7,912 bases of DNA from an uncultured Ruminococcus sp. (GTDB lineage: Bacteria > Bacillota > Clostridia > Oscillospirales > Ruminococcaceae): positions 1-7,912 of the forward strand of contig USEH01000097.1 of the NCBI GenBank assembly GCA_900553675.1, in the 5' to 3' direction. Position 1 is the stretch's first letter. The number at the start of each line of letters is the position of its first letter. The notes under the pieces were generated by a model. It was given only the letters and a program-made list of their open reading frames with translations, had not been told where the DNA came from and did no database searches. Position numbers and translations under genes: made by a program. Shown in pieces: positions 1-7,048 of the stretch.

Positions 1-292
1 TAGCCGTTCCTTTACCGCAGGCGTCGGGCGAAAGATAGTATCCGAGTATCGCTTCCCCGTTTCCGGCGACGACGGCGTCTATATTCCCGGCGACTTTCCC
101 GTCAGCAACTATGGCACGGTAAAAACCCGCTTTCCCCTCTTCGGTCAAGCAATACTCTATCCTCTTTGCCGCATAATCCTCGTTATAAGGAAAAGGCAAA
201 GCGTCGGTAAGAAAAGTTCTGTCGGTATTGTTACAAATTTCCGTCAGAATTTCCGCGTCGGAGTTTTGCCAGTGTCGTAGTTCCGTCGTCAT
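1..292 (-). CDS. GNAT-family N-acetyltransferase, RimJ/RimL-like (N-terminal part, truncated by window edge)
   Basis: The first 97 residues of an acetyltransferase are visible; the C-terminus lies beyond the left edge. The protein opens with MTTELRHWQNSDAEIL, the usual beta1/alpha1 start of RimJ/RimL-like GNAT proteins, followed by a PFPY element near residue 33. Around residues 82-95 comes the acetyl-CoA-binding motif A region (LGYYLSPDACGKG), matching the GYxLxPxxxGKG pattern of the family. Such enzymes transfer an acetyl group from acetyl-CoA to an amine; the substrate here (protein N-terminus, amino acid or small molecule) cannot be told. The ATG at 292-290 is the only start giving the family's normal N-terminus. 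A weak AAAGGA lies about 13 nt upstream, rather far for a good ribosome binding site. It follows sdaA on the same strand after about 105 bp without a convincing promoter, so read-through from sdaA is plausible. Confidence 0.8.
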   Translation of the reverse strand, partial: MTTELRHWQNSDAEILTEICNNTDRTFLTDALPFPYNEDYAAKRIEYCLTEEGKAGFYRAIVADGKVAGNIDAVVAGNGEAILGYYLSPDACGKGTA

Positions 293-374
293 CGGGTGAT
301 AAATTTCCTTTTATATAAATTTAGTGTTCCGAAAATACACGTTATTAACTATAATTATTACGAAAAACTTTTCT

Positions 375-416
375 TTCTTCGGAATTATAATTCTTTTTTA
401 AGCGTTATCCGAAGAA
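375..416 (-). terminator. Weak terminator-like stem-loop at the 3' end of sdaA
   Basis: The 8-bp arms TTCTTCGG (plus 375-382) and CCGAAGAA (409-416) can pair in the sdaA transcript with a long 26-nt loop that contains the stop codon. A short run of U follows about 8 nt after the stem. The perfect palindrome GAATTATAATTC (382-393) shares the same space and would compete with this fold. The long loop and displaced U-run make it a poor intrinsic terminator, so the GNAT gene may well be co-transcribed. Confidence 0.25.
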
Positions 417-1645
417 CTTTTTTTGCCTTTCGGTCTTTGTTTCTTTGCGGGAATGTAGAGTTTTGCCATACCGGCTTCGCTGGTTTCTCTGTAACGATTG
501 GAAAGGTCTTTTCCCGTTTCGTACATAACTTCGATTATGGTATCGAGGGAAACCGTCCTCGTCGCAAACAGAAAATCGGCAAGGCTCAGAGAGTTCAAAG
601 CCCTCATTGCGGCGACGGCGTTCCGTCCGATACAAGGTATCTGCACCAACCCGTCCACAGGATCGCAGGTAAGTCCGAGATGATGTTCGATACTTATTTC
701 GGTAGCGTATTCGATCTGGTCGAGACCGAGTTCGAAAATTTCCGCAAGTCCCCCCGCCGCCATGGCGCAGGCGCTGCCTATCTCGGCTTGACAACCGCAT
801 TCGGCTCCGCTTATCGAAGCGTTCTTTTTAATTATGTTTCCTATAAGTCCTGCGACGGCAAGTCCTCGCAAAATCGCTTCCTTCCCTACGTTTCTGGTTT
901 TATGCACGTAGTAAAGTACCGCGGGAAGCACTCCGCTGGAACCGCAGGTGGGAGCGGTGACAATAGTCCCGCCCGAAGCGTTCTGCTCGCTGACGGCGTA
1001 GGCATAGGCACAGATAAGGCGGTTGTCCTTGGTTTCGTTGCTTTCGTCGATGTGCCGCTGATGGTATAGATATCTTGCCTTGCGCATAAGTCCCAGTCCG
1101 CCGTTAAGCACGCCCTGAGCCTCCAAGCCCTCCTTGATTGCATTCTGCATAGTCTCCCAGACGTTTGCAAGATGCTCCCATATGTCAGGCTCGCACTCGT
1201 CGACGTACTGCCATATGCGGATATCCTTTTTGCGGCAGTACTCCGAGATTTCCGAGAAGGAGTTAAAGCCGTACACCTCGGGATGCTCTCGCTTTTTCTC
1301 GCCGTCTACAAGTATTTCACCGCCGCCGACGCTGTAATATCGCTTTTTCGCGATTTCCGCGCCGTCCTGCCGATAGGCTATGATGTCAAGCGTGTTGGGG
1401 TGAAAATCGGTGGGGGTTACTAAATCCGCCTCGATTTCAAACTTCCTTCCCGCAAAAGTCTCTTTAAGAACGCCGTCGGTCATGTGCCCTTTACCTGTTT
1501 TTGCCAAGGAGCCGTATAGTATCACCTTGTAGCCCGAAGCGTTAGGATATTCGCGCAGAAACTTTTCTGCGGCGCGCAATGGTCCCATGGTGTGAGAGGA
1601 GGAAGGTCCTCTTCCGATTCGGTATATGTATTTCAACGACTGCAT
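398..1645 (-). CDS. sdaA: L-serine dehydratase (L-serine ammonia-lyase), iron-sulfur dependent, single-chain
   Basis: A cytoplasmic 415-residue enzyme that deaminates L-serine to pyruvate and ammonia with a [4Fe-4S] cluster rather than PLP. The N-terminal beta domain carries GPSSSHTMGP at residues 13-22. The C-terminal alpha domain has TCGSSGVLPAV near 233-243, SISGAECGCQAEIGSA around 277-292, and HHLGLTCDPVDGLVQIPC at 321-338. Cys285, Cys327 and Cys338 match the three conserved cluster ligands in context and in spacing (42 and 11 residues apart). Both domains are in one chain, as in E. coli SdaA, whereas many Firmicutes split them into SdaAA/SdaAB. The protein is shorter than E. coli SdaA (454 residues) and ends in a lysine-rich tail without the usual near-terminal cysteine. 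The start at 1645 follows GGAGG by 7 nt and begins with the family's normal N-terminus. The frame stays open upstream, but that stretch contains the promoter. Confidence 0.95.
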   Translation of the reverse strand: MQSLKYIYRIGRGPSSSHTMGPLRAAEKFLREYPNASGYKVILYGSLAKTGKGHMTDGVLKETFAGRKFEIEADLVTPTDFHPNTLDIIAYRQDGAEIAKKRYYSVGGGEILVDGEKKREHPEVYGFNSFSEISEYCRKKDIRIWQYVDECEPDIWEHLANVWETMQNAIKEGLEAQGVLNGGLGLMRKARYLYHQRHIDESNETKDNRLICAYAYAVSEQNASGGTIVTAPTCGSSGVLPAVLYYVHKTRNVGKEAILRGLAVAGLIGNIIKKNASISGAECGCQAEIGSACAMAAGGLAEIFELGLDQIEYATEISIEHHLGLTCDPVDGLVQIPCIGRNAVAAMRALNSLSLADFLFATRTVSLDTIIEVMYETGKDLSNRYRETSEAGMAKLYIPAKKQRPKGKKSSSDNA

Positions 1646-1652
1646 AAAACAT

Positions 1653-1657
1653 CCTCC
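1653..1657 (-). promoter_or_regulatory. Ribosome binding site fixing the sdaA start
   Basis: GGAGG lies 7 nt before the ATG at 1645-1643. It decides the start against an in-frame upstream extension of 51 codons that has no comparable site. Confidence 0.85.
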
Positions 1658-1726
1658 GATATTAATAAATTTATGGAAACAGCAGGCTTTAAGCAAAAGC
1701 GCTGCCGCCTGAATATGCTGTAAATA

Positions 1727-1755
1727 AGTATAAACTATTGCCGCAAAAATGTCAA
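1727..1755 (-). promoter_or_regulatory. Sigma-A promoter of sdaA
   Basis: Reading the minus strand, the -35 box TTGACA (1755-1750, perfect consensus) is separated by exactly 17 bp from the -10 box TATACT (1732-1727, 5 of 6). Transcription should begin near 1720, giving a leader of about 75 nt. That leader can form a small stem from CAGGC and GCCTG arms (1711-1707 with 1687-1683). No known riboswitch or operator was recognised. Confidence 0.8.
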
Positions 1756-1848
1756 CGCTGCGCGGACAAACTGCCTCATTGAATCCATCTACAAACAATC
1801 GGGCTTACTATCCATTATTTTGGTTTGTTTTTACCAATGTATTATCTA

Positions 1849-1877
1849 TTGCAAAATTCATTAGTATTTGCTATAAT
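1849..1877 (+). promoter_or_regulatory. Sigma-A promoter of lon (extended -10)
   Basis: TTGCAA (1849-1854) and TATAAT (1872-1877, perfect) are 17 bp apart, and TG at 1869-1870 makes an extended -10. The start site should be near 1884, about 36 nt before the lon ATG. I found neither a CIRCE/HrcA inverted repeat nor a CtsR heptad repeat nearby, so control by the usual Gram-positive heat-shock repressors is not indicated. A short dyad, TTGGT-8nt-ACCAA (1820-1837), sits just upstream of the -35 box. Confidence 0.85.
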
Positions 1878-1907
1878 AGCATTACCGCGTTAAGCGATTA
1901 TATTTTT

Positions 1908-1913
1908 AAGGAG
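1908..1913 (+). promoter_or_regulatory. Ribosome binding site fixing the lon start
   Basis: AAGGAG lies 6 nt before the ATG at 1920. It excludes the longer in-frame reading from 1749, which would translate through the promoter. Confidence 0.85.
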
Positions 1914-1919
1914 ATACAT

Positions 1920-4340
1920 ATGCCTTCTAATAATGCAAACCTTGTTTCGCTGCCATGCGTTGCGACAAGAGATATAATAGTCCATCCGCATATGGCGGTT
2001 AAGTTCGACGTTATCCGCCCCAAATCCTTAAACGCCCTGAAAACCGCACTCGACGGCGACAGAATGGTGTTCCTTTCTGCCCAGAAGGATTCGACGATTC
2101 CCAACCCCGGCGTTAAGGATATCTACAATATAGGCACTGTCTGCGAGATAAGACAGGTAGTCAACGCCAGCGACGGTATGTCACGCGTTAGGGTTGAGGG
2201 AGTATATAAGGCAAAGATAGTGGAATTTGAGGACGATGAAAGCACGCTATGGGTAAAGGTAAAGCCTATGAAGACCTTTGCCACGGAAAAGGCGTCTGAG
2301 GAGGAGATCGACGCTGTTTCAAGGGTCTTGCGAGCAGCGTTTGAAGCCTACACCCATGCCGTTCCCAGAATGCCGGAGGATCTGAAATCTTCCATAATGC
2401 GCGCCCAGACCCCGATGGAGCTGTATGAAAGAATAGCCTTCAACGTTATCATGAGCACCGAGGATCGTCAGCAGGTTTTGGAAGCAGGCTCGCTTTCGGA
2501 AAAGCTTGCGGTGCTTGTCGCCGTAACGACCAAGGAAGCTCATATACTGTCCATCGAAAACGATATCCAGTCCAAGGTCAATGCCGCAATCGAGCGCGGT
2601 CAGCGCGACTATTACCTCCGCGAGGAGCTGAACGTTATAAAGCACGAGCTTGGCGAGGATGATTCCCCCGAGGAAGAGGGATATGAGTATCTTGAAAAGA
2701 TAGCCAAGCTGAATCTTAGCGAGGAGTGTGTGGAAAAGCTTGTTTCAGAAGCCAATAAGCTTCAAAAAATGCCATTCGGCTCGCAGGAGGCTGCTGTTAT
2801 ACGAAGCTATCTCGACACCGTTTTAGAGCTTCCGTGGAACGAAAAGACCGAGGATAACCTTGATATAACTAAGGTGACTGCCCAGCTCGATAAAGACCAT
2901 TACGGCATGAAAAAGGTTAAGGAACGAATATTGGAGCTTCTGGCTGTGCGTTCGCTGACTCCTGATGTAAAGGGTCAGATAATCTGCCTTGTTGGACCTC
3001 CCGGCGTGGGCAAAACCTCGATTGGCAGGTCTATTGCAAAGGCTCTTGGAAGAAAGTATGTAAGGGTTTCGCTGGGCGGCGTGAGGGACGAGTCGGATAT
3101 AAGAGGTCACAGAAAGACCTATATCGGCTCGATGCCGGGCAGAATCATAAATGCCTTAAAGCAGGCGGGAACAAAGAACCCCCTTATCCTGCTTGACGAA
3201 ATAGATAAGATGGCTAACGACTTCCGCGGCGATCCTTCAAGCGCCATGCTTGAGGTTTTAGACAGTGAGCAGAACCGCGAGTTCAGAGATCACTATATCG
3301 AGCTGCCGTTTGACCTTTCTGATGTTCTGTTCGTGACCACCGCAAATAGCCTTGACACCGTCGCAGCTCCTTTGCTTGACAGAATGGAGATAATAGAGCT
3401 TGCAAGCTACACCCGCGAGGAAAAGTTTGAAATTGCAAAGCGTCATCTTGTACCCAAGCAGTTAAAGGCTAACGGTCTTAACGGCAACAAGCTCAGATTT
3501 ACCGACGCAGGACTGTATGAGCTTATCGACTTCTACACCCGCGAGGCTGGAGTGAGAACTCTCGAAAGAAACATAGCCTCCATCTGCCGCAAGGCTGCCA
3601 AGGAAATAGTTTTAAAGACCGCCGCAAGAGTGACAGTCACTCCGGAAACAGTCGAAAAGTATATGGGCGTGAGAAAATATACTCAGGACTTAAAGTCGGA
3701 TATCCCGCAGGTCGGCGAGGTTAACGGCATGGCGTGGACGGCAGTGGGCGGAACTCTTATGCCGCTTGAAGTAATTTCAGTCGACGGCAAGGGTGCGGTA
3801 GAGCTTACCGGCTCTTTGGGAGACGTTATGAAGGAAAGCGCCAAGATAGCCGTTACATACGCCAGAAGCGTTGCCGAAAAGTACGGCATCGACAAGGATT
3901 TCTACACCAAAAAGGATATACATATCCACGCGCCCGAGGGTGCGGTTCCCAAGGACGGTCCTTCGGCAGGCGTAACGCTTGCAACCGGCATAATTTCTGA
4001 GCTTTCGGGAATCAAGGTTCGCTCAGACGTTGCAATGACCGGCGAGATTACACTTCGCGGCAAGGTGCTTGCAATCGGCGGTCTGAGAGAAAAGACCATG
4101 GCAGCTTACAAGGCGGGAATTAAGACGGTTATTGTCCCTGCCGCCAACAAGCCGGATATGGAGGAAGTGGATGAAAAGGTACGCGATTCAATCGACTTTG
4201 TATTCGCCGAGACGATTGAGGATGTGCTGAACGTCGCTCTGGAGCTTCCCGAAAAGGATAGCAAGGACATCAGTCCGGTGATATACAAAAAGCCTGACAA
4301 AATGATTGGAGCAAGACTTAATGGAGTTTCAAAACGCTGA
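1920..4340 (+). CDS. lon: ATP-dependent Lon protease (LonA type)
   Basis: A cytosolic, hexameric ATP-driven serine protease that degrades misfolded and regulatory proteins. It has 806 residues, slightly longer than E. coli (784) or B. subtilis (774) Lon. The N-terminal substrate-binding LON domain covers roughly residues 8-200 (start [20 protein letters not shown]) and is followed by a helical linker. The AAA+ module has Walker A GPPGVGKT at 359-366, Walker [10 protein letters not shown] at 422-430, a probable arginine finger in LLDRMEII (Arg488) and a sensor-2 arginine in [10 protein letters not shown] (Arg546). The protease domain carries the catalytic dyad Ser682 (PKDGPSAG) and Lys725 (GGLREK), 43 residues apart as in E. 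coli. All key residues are present, so the enzyme should be active. The last 25-30 residues are a charged extension whose codons overlap the start of engB. The start is set by AAGGAG 6 nt upstream. Confidence 0.97.
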   Translation: MPSNNANLVSLPCVATRDIIVHPHMAVKFDVIRPKSLNALKTALDGDRMVFLSAQKDSTIPNPGVKDIYNIGTVCEIRQVVNASDGMSRVRVEGVYKAKIVEFEDDESTLWVKVKPMKTFATEKASEEEIDAVSRVLRAAFEAYTHAVPRMPEDLKSSIMRAQTPMELYERIAFNVIMSTEDRQQVLEAGSLSEKLAVLVAVTTKEAHILSIENDIQSKVNAAIERGQRDYYLREELNVIKHELGEDDSPEEEGYEYLEKIAKLNLSEECVEKLVSEANKLQKMPFGSQEAAVIRSYLDTVLELPWNEKTEDNLDITKVTAQLDKDHYGMKKVKERILELLAVRSLTPDVKGQIICLVGPPGVGKTSIGRSIAKALGRKYVRVSLGGVRDESDIRGHRKTYIGSMPGRIINALKQAGTKNPLILLDEIDKMANDFRGDPSSAMLEVLDSEQNREFRDHYIELPFDLSDVLFVTTANSLDTVAAPLLDRMEIIELASYTREEKFEIAKRHLVPKQLKANGLNGNKLRFTDAGLYELIDFYTREAGVRTLERNIASICRKAAKEIVLKTAARVTVTPETVEKYMGVRKYTQDLKSDIPQVGEVNGMAWTAVGGTLMPLEVISVDGKGAVELTGSLGDVMKESAKIAVTYARSVAEKYGIDKDFYTKKDIHIHAPEGAVPKDGPSAGVTLATGIISELSGIKVRSDVAMTGEITLRGKVLAIGGLREKTMAAYKAGIKTVIVPAANKPDMEEVDEKVRDSIDFVFAETIEDVLNVALELPEKDSKDISPVIYKKPDKMIGARLNGVSKR
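4308..4311 (+). promoter_or_regulatory. engB ribosome binding site inside the end of lon
   Basis: GGAG lies 9 nt before the ATG at 4321 and within the last codons of lon. It supports ATG 4321 over the in-frame TTG at 4306, which overlaps the same GGAG and would add five residues not expected for the family. Confidence 0.7.
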
Positions 4341-4911
4341 ATTTAAAGCCGCATACGGAACATTTTCGCAGCTTCCCAAGTCTGACAGAATTGAGATAGC
4401 TTTTGCAGGGCGGTCAAATGTCGGCAAATCCTCGCTTATAAACAGGGTTTTCGGGCGGAGAGCGCTGGCAAGGGTAAGCTCGGTTCCCGGAAAAACGCAG
4501 ACCATCAATTTTTACGGTCTTGAAAATGTCAATTTTGTTGACCTGCCCGGCTACGGCTATGCAAAGGTGTCAAAGTCCGAAAAGGAGCGCTGGCGCGAGC
4601 TTATCGGCGGCTACTTTGCCGATTCCGAGCGGGATATCGCACTTGTTTTCTCACTGATAGATATGCGTCATCCGCCTTCTAAGGACGATCTGGTTATGCT
4701 CGATTATCTTATCGACAACGAAATACCCTTTTGCGTTGTGCTTACAAAGGCGGATAAGCTTAAAAAGACCGAGCGCGCCGAGCGCATGGAGGCGTTCAAA
4801 ACCGAGCTGCCTATGTATGACCAACTCACGGTGATACCGTTTTCGGCGATGACCGACGAGGGAGTAGAAGACATAAGAAGCATAATTGAGGAAGTATCTT
4901 CCGAAGACTAA
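4321..4911 (+). CDS. engB: Ribosome biogenesis GTP-binding protein EngB (YsxC/YihA)
   Basis: A 196-residue TRAFAC-class GTPase, the same size as B. subtilis YsxC (195), needed for late assembly of the large ribosomal subunit. The G motifs are complete: G1 GRSNVGKSS at 30-38, G2 with the GKTQTINF segment at 57-64, G3 DLPGYG at 74-79, G4 TKAD at 142-145 and G5 SA near 175-176. It opens with [11 protein letters not shown] followed by QLP, typical of the family. The start ATG lies 20 nt inside the 3' end of lon, so the two genes should be co-transcribed and probably translationally coupled. The lon-engB pairing is also found in B. subtilis (lonA-ysxC), which supports the assignment. Confidence 0.96.
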   Translation: MEFQNAEFKAAYGTFSQLPKSDRIEIAFAGRSNVGKSSLINRVFGRRALARVSSVPGKTQTINFYGLENVNFVDLPGYGYAKVSKSEKERWRELIGGYFADSERDIALVFSLIDMRHPPSKDDLVMLDYLIDNEIPFCVVLTKADKLKKTERAERMEAFKTELPMYDQLTVIPFSAMTDEGVEDIRSIIEEVSSED

Positions 4912-4939
4912 TCATAATAATACACAAATTATTTCGACC

Positions 4940-4962
4940 GTTTTTGACGATAGTCACAAAAC
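4940..4962. repeat. Imperfect dyad upstream of yerC
   Basis: GTTTTTGAC (4940-4948), a 4-nt GATA centre and GTCACAAAAC (4953-4962) pair over 9 bp with one bulged C. There is no T-run after either arm, so it is not a good intrinsic terminator for engB. It ends about 24 bp before the proposed yerC -35 box, a place where an operator could lie. The function is not known. Confidence 0.5.
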
Positions 4963-4985
4963 ATAAGGAAAATTCAAAACTTTTA

Positions 4986-5014
4986 TTTACTTTTCTTGTT
5001 TAGTGTGATAATAT
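4986..5014 (+). promoter_or_regulatory. Probable promoter of the yerC-methyltransferase-hslO unit
   Basis: TTTACT (4986-4991) and TAATAT (5009-5014) are 17 bp apart, each with 4 of 6 consensus matches. An alternative -10, GATAAT (5007-5012), is preceded by TG and would act as an extended -10. Either start gives a short leader before the GGAGG at 5037-5041. It is weaker than the sdaA and lon promoters but lies at the right place. Confidence 0.5.
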
Positions 5015-5050
5015 GTTTTCGTATGAAATACAATTCGGAGGATTTTGCAT

Positions 5051-5353
5051 ATGAATAATAAAATGAAGGATAAGTATATCGACGATCTTTTTGAAGCAAT
5101 ATTGACACTTGAAACCCCGGAGGAGTGCTATGACTTCTTTGGCGACCTGTGTACGGTTCTTGAGCTGAAATCTCTTTCGCAGAGATATCAGGTTGCAAAA
5201 ATGCTCACCGAGCATCATGTATATTCTGATATAGTCAGCGAAACCGGCGCTTCCACAGCCACAATAAGCAGAGTAAACCGCTCGATCAACTACGGTAACG
5301 ACGGCTATTCTATCGTCTTCAACCGCTTAAAGAAAAAGGAAGAGCAGAAATGA
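5051..5353 (+). CDS. yerC: YerC/YecD-type TrpR-related DNA-binding protein
   Basis: A 100-residue, all-helical small protein of the TrpR-related YerC/YecD family, common in Firmicutes. The whole length fits the family: MKDKYIDDLFEAILTLETP at the start, DLCTVLELKSLSQRYQVAKML in the middle, and a helix-turn-helix at about residues 58-79 (YSDIVSETGASTATISRVNRSI) followed by INYG. The tail is lysine/glutamate rich. The family resembles the tryptophan repressor in its DNA-binding region, but its ligand and target genes are not established, so a role in tryptophan control should not be assumed. GGAGG at 5037-5041, 9 nt before ATG 5051, picks this start over an in-frame TTG at 5045. The stop overlaps the next gene by 4 nt (ATGA). 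As first gene of the unit it could regulate its own operon; that is inference. Confidence 0.9.
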   Translation: MNNKMKDKYIDDLFEAILTLETPEECYDFFGDLCTVLELKSLSQRYQVAKMLTEHHVYSDIVSETGASTATISRVNRSINYGNDGYSIVFNRLKKKEEQK

Positions 5354-6093
5354 GCTACGGCGTTTTTGCCGGATATTACGACTTTTTCACGGCGAATGTC
5401 GACTACAAGACCTACGCGCAAAGAATCGATAAAATTATAAGGAGTCTCGGATTAAAGCGAGGCTCCTTGGTTGATTTAGGCTGCGGTACGGCAAGCCTGA
5501 GCTGTGAGCTTGCAAGGCTCGGCTACAGCGTTACCGGAGTTGATATTTCCTGCGAGATGCTGAGTGTTGCCGCGCAGAAGGCGCGCTTATCCGGCAAAAG
5601 CATTCGTCTTATCAATCAGGATATATCAATGCTGGAGCTTGACGGGAAGTATGACGCTTTTGTCTGCTCGCTGGACGGAATCAATCATCTTTCTGGAATA
5701 GAAGCCGTTGCGCAGACGTTTTCAAGGGTGAGAAAATACCTCAGCCGCAGGGGAGTATTTATCTTCGACGTTAACACCATCTACAAGCACAGGCATATTC
5801 TTGCGGATAACTGCTTTATCTTTGACAGCGATAGAGCATACTTAGGCTGGCAGAACGACTATAACAAAAGCGACAACAGCGTTGATATCACGCTTGATTT
5901 CTTTGTTCCGCAGAAAGACGGCGGATATTCCCGCCACACCGAGCAGTTCAGGGAGAAGGCGTATCCCGCAAAGACAATATTTGAAACTCTCGACAAGTGC
6001 GGCTTCAGGGTGATAGGCGCATATGACGGCTTGAGTGAAAGCAAGCCAAATGCCAAAACCGAAAGAATACTTTTCGCAGCAGTAAGAAAATAA
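5350..6093 (+). CDS. Class I SAM-dependent methyltransferase, substrate unknown
   Basis: A 247-residue cytoplasmic methyltransferase with a Rossmann fold. It starts with YGVFAGYYDFFTANVDY, typical of small Firmicutes class I methyltransferases. Motif I is LVDLGCGTASLSCELA (about 40-55). The acidic residue that binds the SAM ribose is Asp65 in SVTGVDIS, and QDI at 90-92 fits the adenine-binding loop. FVCSLDGINHL (about 104-114) follows as motif IV, and RRGVFIFDVNT (about 133-143) as the strand-5 region. The rest is a variable substrate-binding part. Nothing seen tells whether the substrate is RNA, protein or a small molecule. The ATG overlaps the yerC stop in an ATGA, with AAGGA 9 nt upstream, so the two are translationally coupled. 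hslO follows after 14 nt. The SAM-dependent methyltransferase call is secure; any narrower name would be a guess. Confidence 0.92.
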   Translation: MSYGVFAGYYDFFTANVDYKTYAQRIDKIIRSLGLKRGSLVDLGCGTASLSCELARLGYSVTGVDISCEMLSVAAQKARLSGKSIRLINQDISMLELDGKYDAFVCSLDGINHLSGIEAVAQTFSRVRKYLSRRGVFIFDVNTIYKHRHILADNCFIFDSDRAYLGWQNDYNKSDNSVDITLDFFVPQKDGGYSRHTEQFREKAYPAKTIFETLDKCGFRVIGAYDGLSESKPNAKTERILFAAVRK

Positions 6094-6107
6094 AAGGATA
6101 AATCAAT

Positions 6108-6980
6108 ATGGGAAGAATAGTAAGAACAATTTCAAAGGACGCCGCAGTGGTTTGCAGCGCAATAGAAGCCACCGACATAGTGGGGGAGATTGAAAAGATC
6201 CACGAGACTTCGGCAGTCGTAACCGCTGCTCTGGGAAGGCTTGCAATGGGAACCTCGCTCATAGGCTTTGGCTTAAAGGACAAGGACGACAGCGTTACCG
6301 TGCGCATAAACGGCGAAGGACCTGTCGGAACGCTCACGGCAGTTTCCGATTCGATGGGTAACGTAAAGTGCTGCTGCGACAACAGCGTTGTTGAAATCCC
6401 GCTGAAATCAAACGGCAAGCTTGATGTCGGCGGGGCGGTTGGCGTAAACGGCACAATAACCGTTGTAAAGGATCTGGGACTAAAGGAGCCATACGTCGGT
6501 CAGACCGAGCTTGTAAGCGGCGAAATCGCCGAGGACATAACAAACTACTTCGCCGTAAGCGAGCAGACTCCGACCGTCTGCGCATTGGGCGTGCTGGTAA
6601 ATCCCGATTTGACGGTGCGCCGCGCAGGGGGATTTATAATCCAGCTTCTGCCGTTTGCATCCGACGCCTGCATAGACGTAATAGAAAAGAACATTGCAAA
6701 GATGTCCAGTGTTACAAATCTTTTAGAGCTTGGCTACACTGCCGAAAGCATAGCTATGCTTGCCTTGGAGGGCTTGGAGCCGAATGTCTTGGACAACTTT
6801 GAGGTGAGCTACAAGTGCGGCTGCTCGAGGGAGAGAACCGAGAGAATCCTGTACAGCTTAAACAAGAAAGATATAGCCGAGCTTTCGCAGGACGAGGTTA
6901 CAGAGGTAAAGTGCCATTTCTGCAAGAAGTCCTACAGATTCTCGCGGGATGAGATACTTGCTTTGCTGAGCAGGAAGTAA
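6108..6980 (+). CDS. hslO: Redox-regulated chaperone Hsp33
   Basis: A 290-residue cytoplasmic holdase, switched on by oxidative unfolding, that protects proteins from aggregation. The N-terminal domain includes SALGRLAMGTS-like and GPVGTLTAV segments, then SGEIAEDITNYFAVSEQTPT (about 137-156) and AGGFIIQLLP (about 173-182), all hallmarks of the family. The zinc redox switch is intact: CGC at 237-239 and CHFC at 269-272, matching the CxC...CxxC pattern of E. coli Hsp33. One oddity is three consecutive cysteines at 88-90 (VKCCCDN), where many homologues read like VKGYVxNP. AAAAGGA lies 9 nt before the ATG, and the gene starts 14 nt after the methyltransferase stop, so it is the last gene of the yerC unit. 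Codon use favours AAG (16 against 2 AAA) and AAC (9 against 3 AAT). Confidence 0.97.
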   Translation: MGRIVRTISKDAAVVCSAIEATDIVGEIEKIHETSAVVTAALGRLAMGTSLIGFGLKDKDDSVTVRINGEGPVGTLTAVSDSMGNVKCCCDNSVVEIPLKSNGKLDVGGAVGVNGTITVVKDLGLKEPYVGQTELVSGEIAEDITNYFAVSEQTPTVCALGVLVNPDLTVRRAGGFIIQLLPFASDACIDVIEKNIAKMSSVTNLLELGYTAESIAMLALEGLEPNVLDNFEVSYKCGCSRERTERILYSLNKKDIAELSQDEVTEVKCHFCKKSYRFSRDEILALLSRK

Positions 6981-7013
6981 TATCAACAATAGTATCCTGA
7001 CTAAAAGTGAAAT

Positions 7014-7035
7014 CAGTCCCAAAAGCAGGGGACTG
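7014..7035 (+). repeat. Hairpin 1 downstream of hslO
   Basis: CAGTCCC (7014-7020) and GGGACTG (7029-7035) form a perfect 7-bp stem with an 8-nt loop, 34 nt after the hslO stop. No U-run follows. Together with the next hairpin it may end the hslO transcript or shape the leader of the downstream gene. Confidence 0.5.
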
Positions 7036-7048
7036 CATGAAATCGGAC

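Noticed and set aside
382..393. Perfect palindrome GAATTATAATTC as an operator for the GNAT gene
   Set aside because: It is a short AT-rich palindrome directly after the sdaA stop, with no promoter recognised beside it; chance or part of the weak 3' stem is more likely.
296..1069. Long plus-strand open frame opposite sdaA
   Set aside because: It is the antisense of a fully recognisable sdaA, shows no family features and no ribosome binding site. The other long antisense frames over lon and hslO were dismissed for the same reason.
1646..1798. In-frame N-terminal extension of sdaA by 51 codons
   Set aside because: The stretch contains the -35 and -10 boxes of sdaA, has no ribosome binding site, and the family's N-terminus begins exactly at the ATG at 1645.
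1749..1919. In-frame N-terminal extension of lon by 57 codons
   Set aside because: It spans the lon promoter, while AAGGAG 6 nt before ATG 1920 and the normal Lon N-terminus fix the start there.
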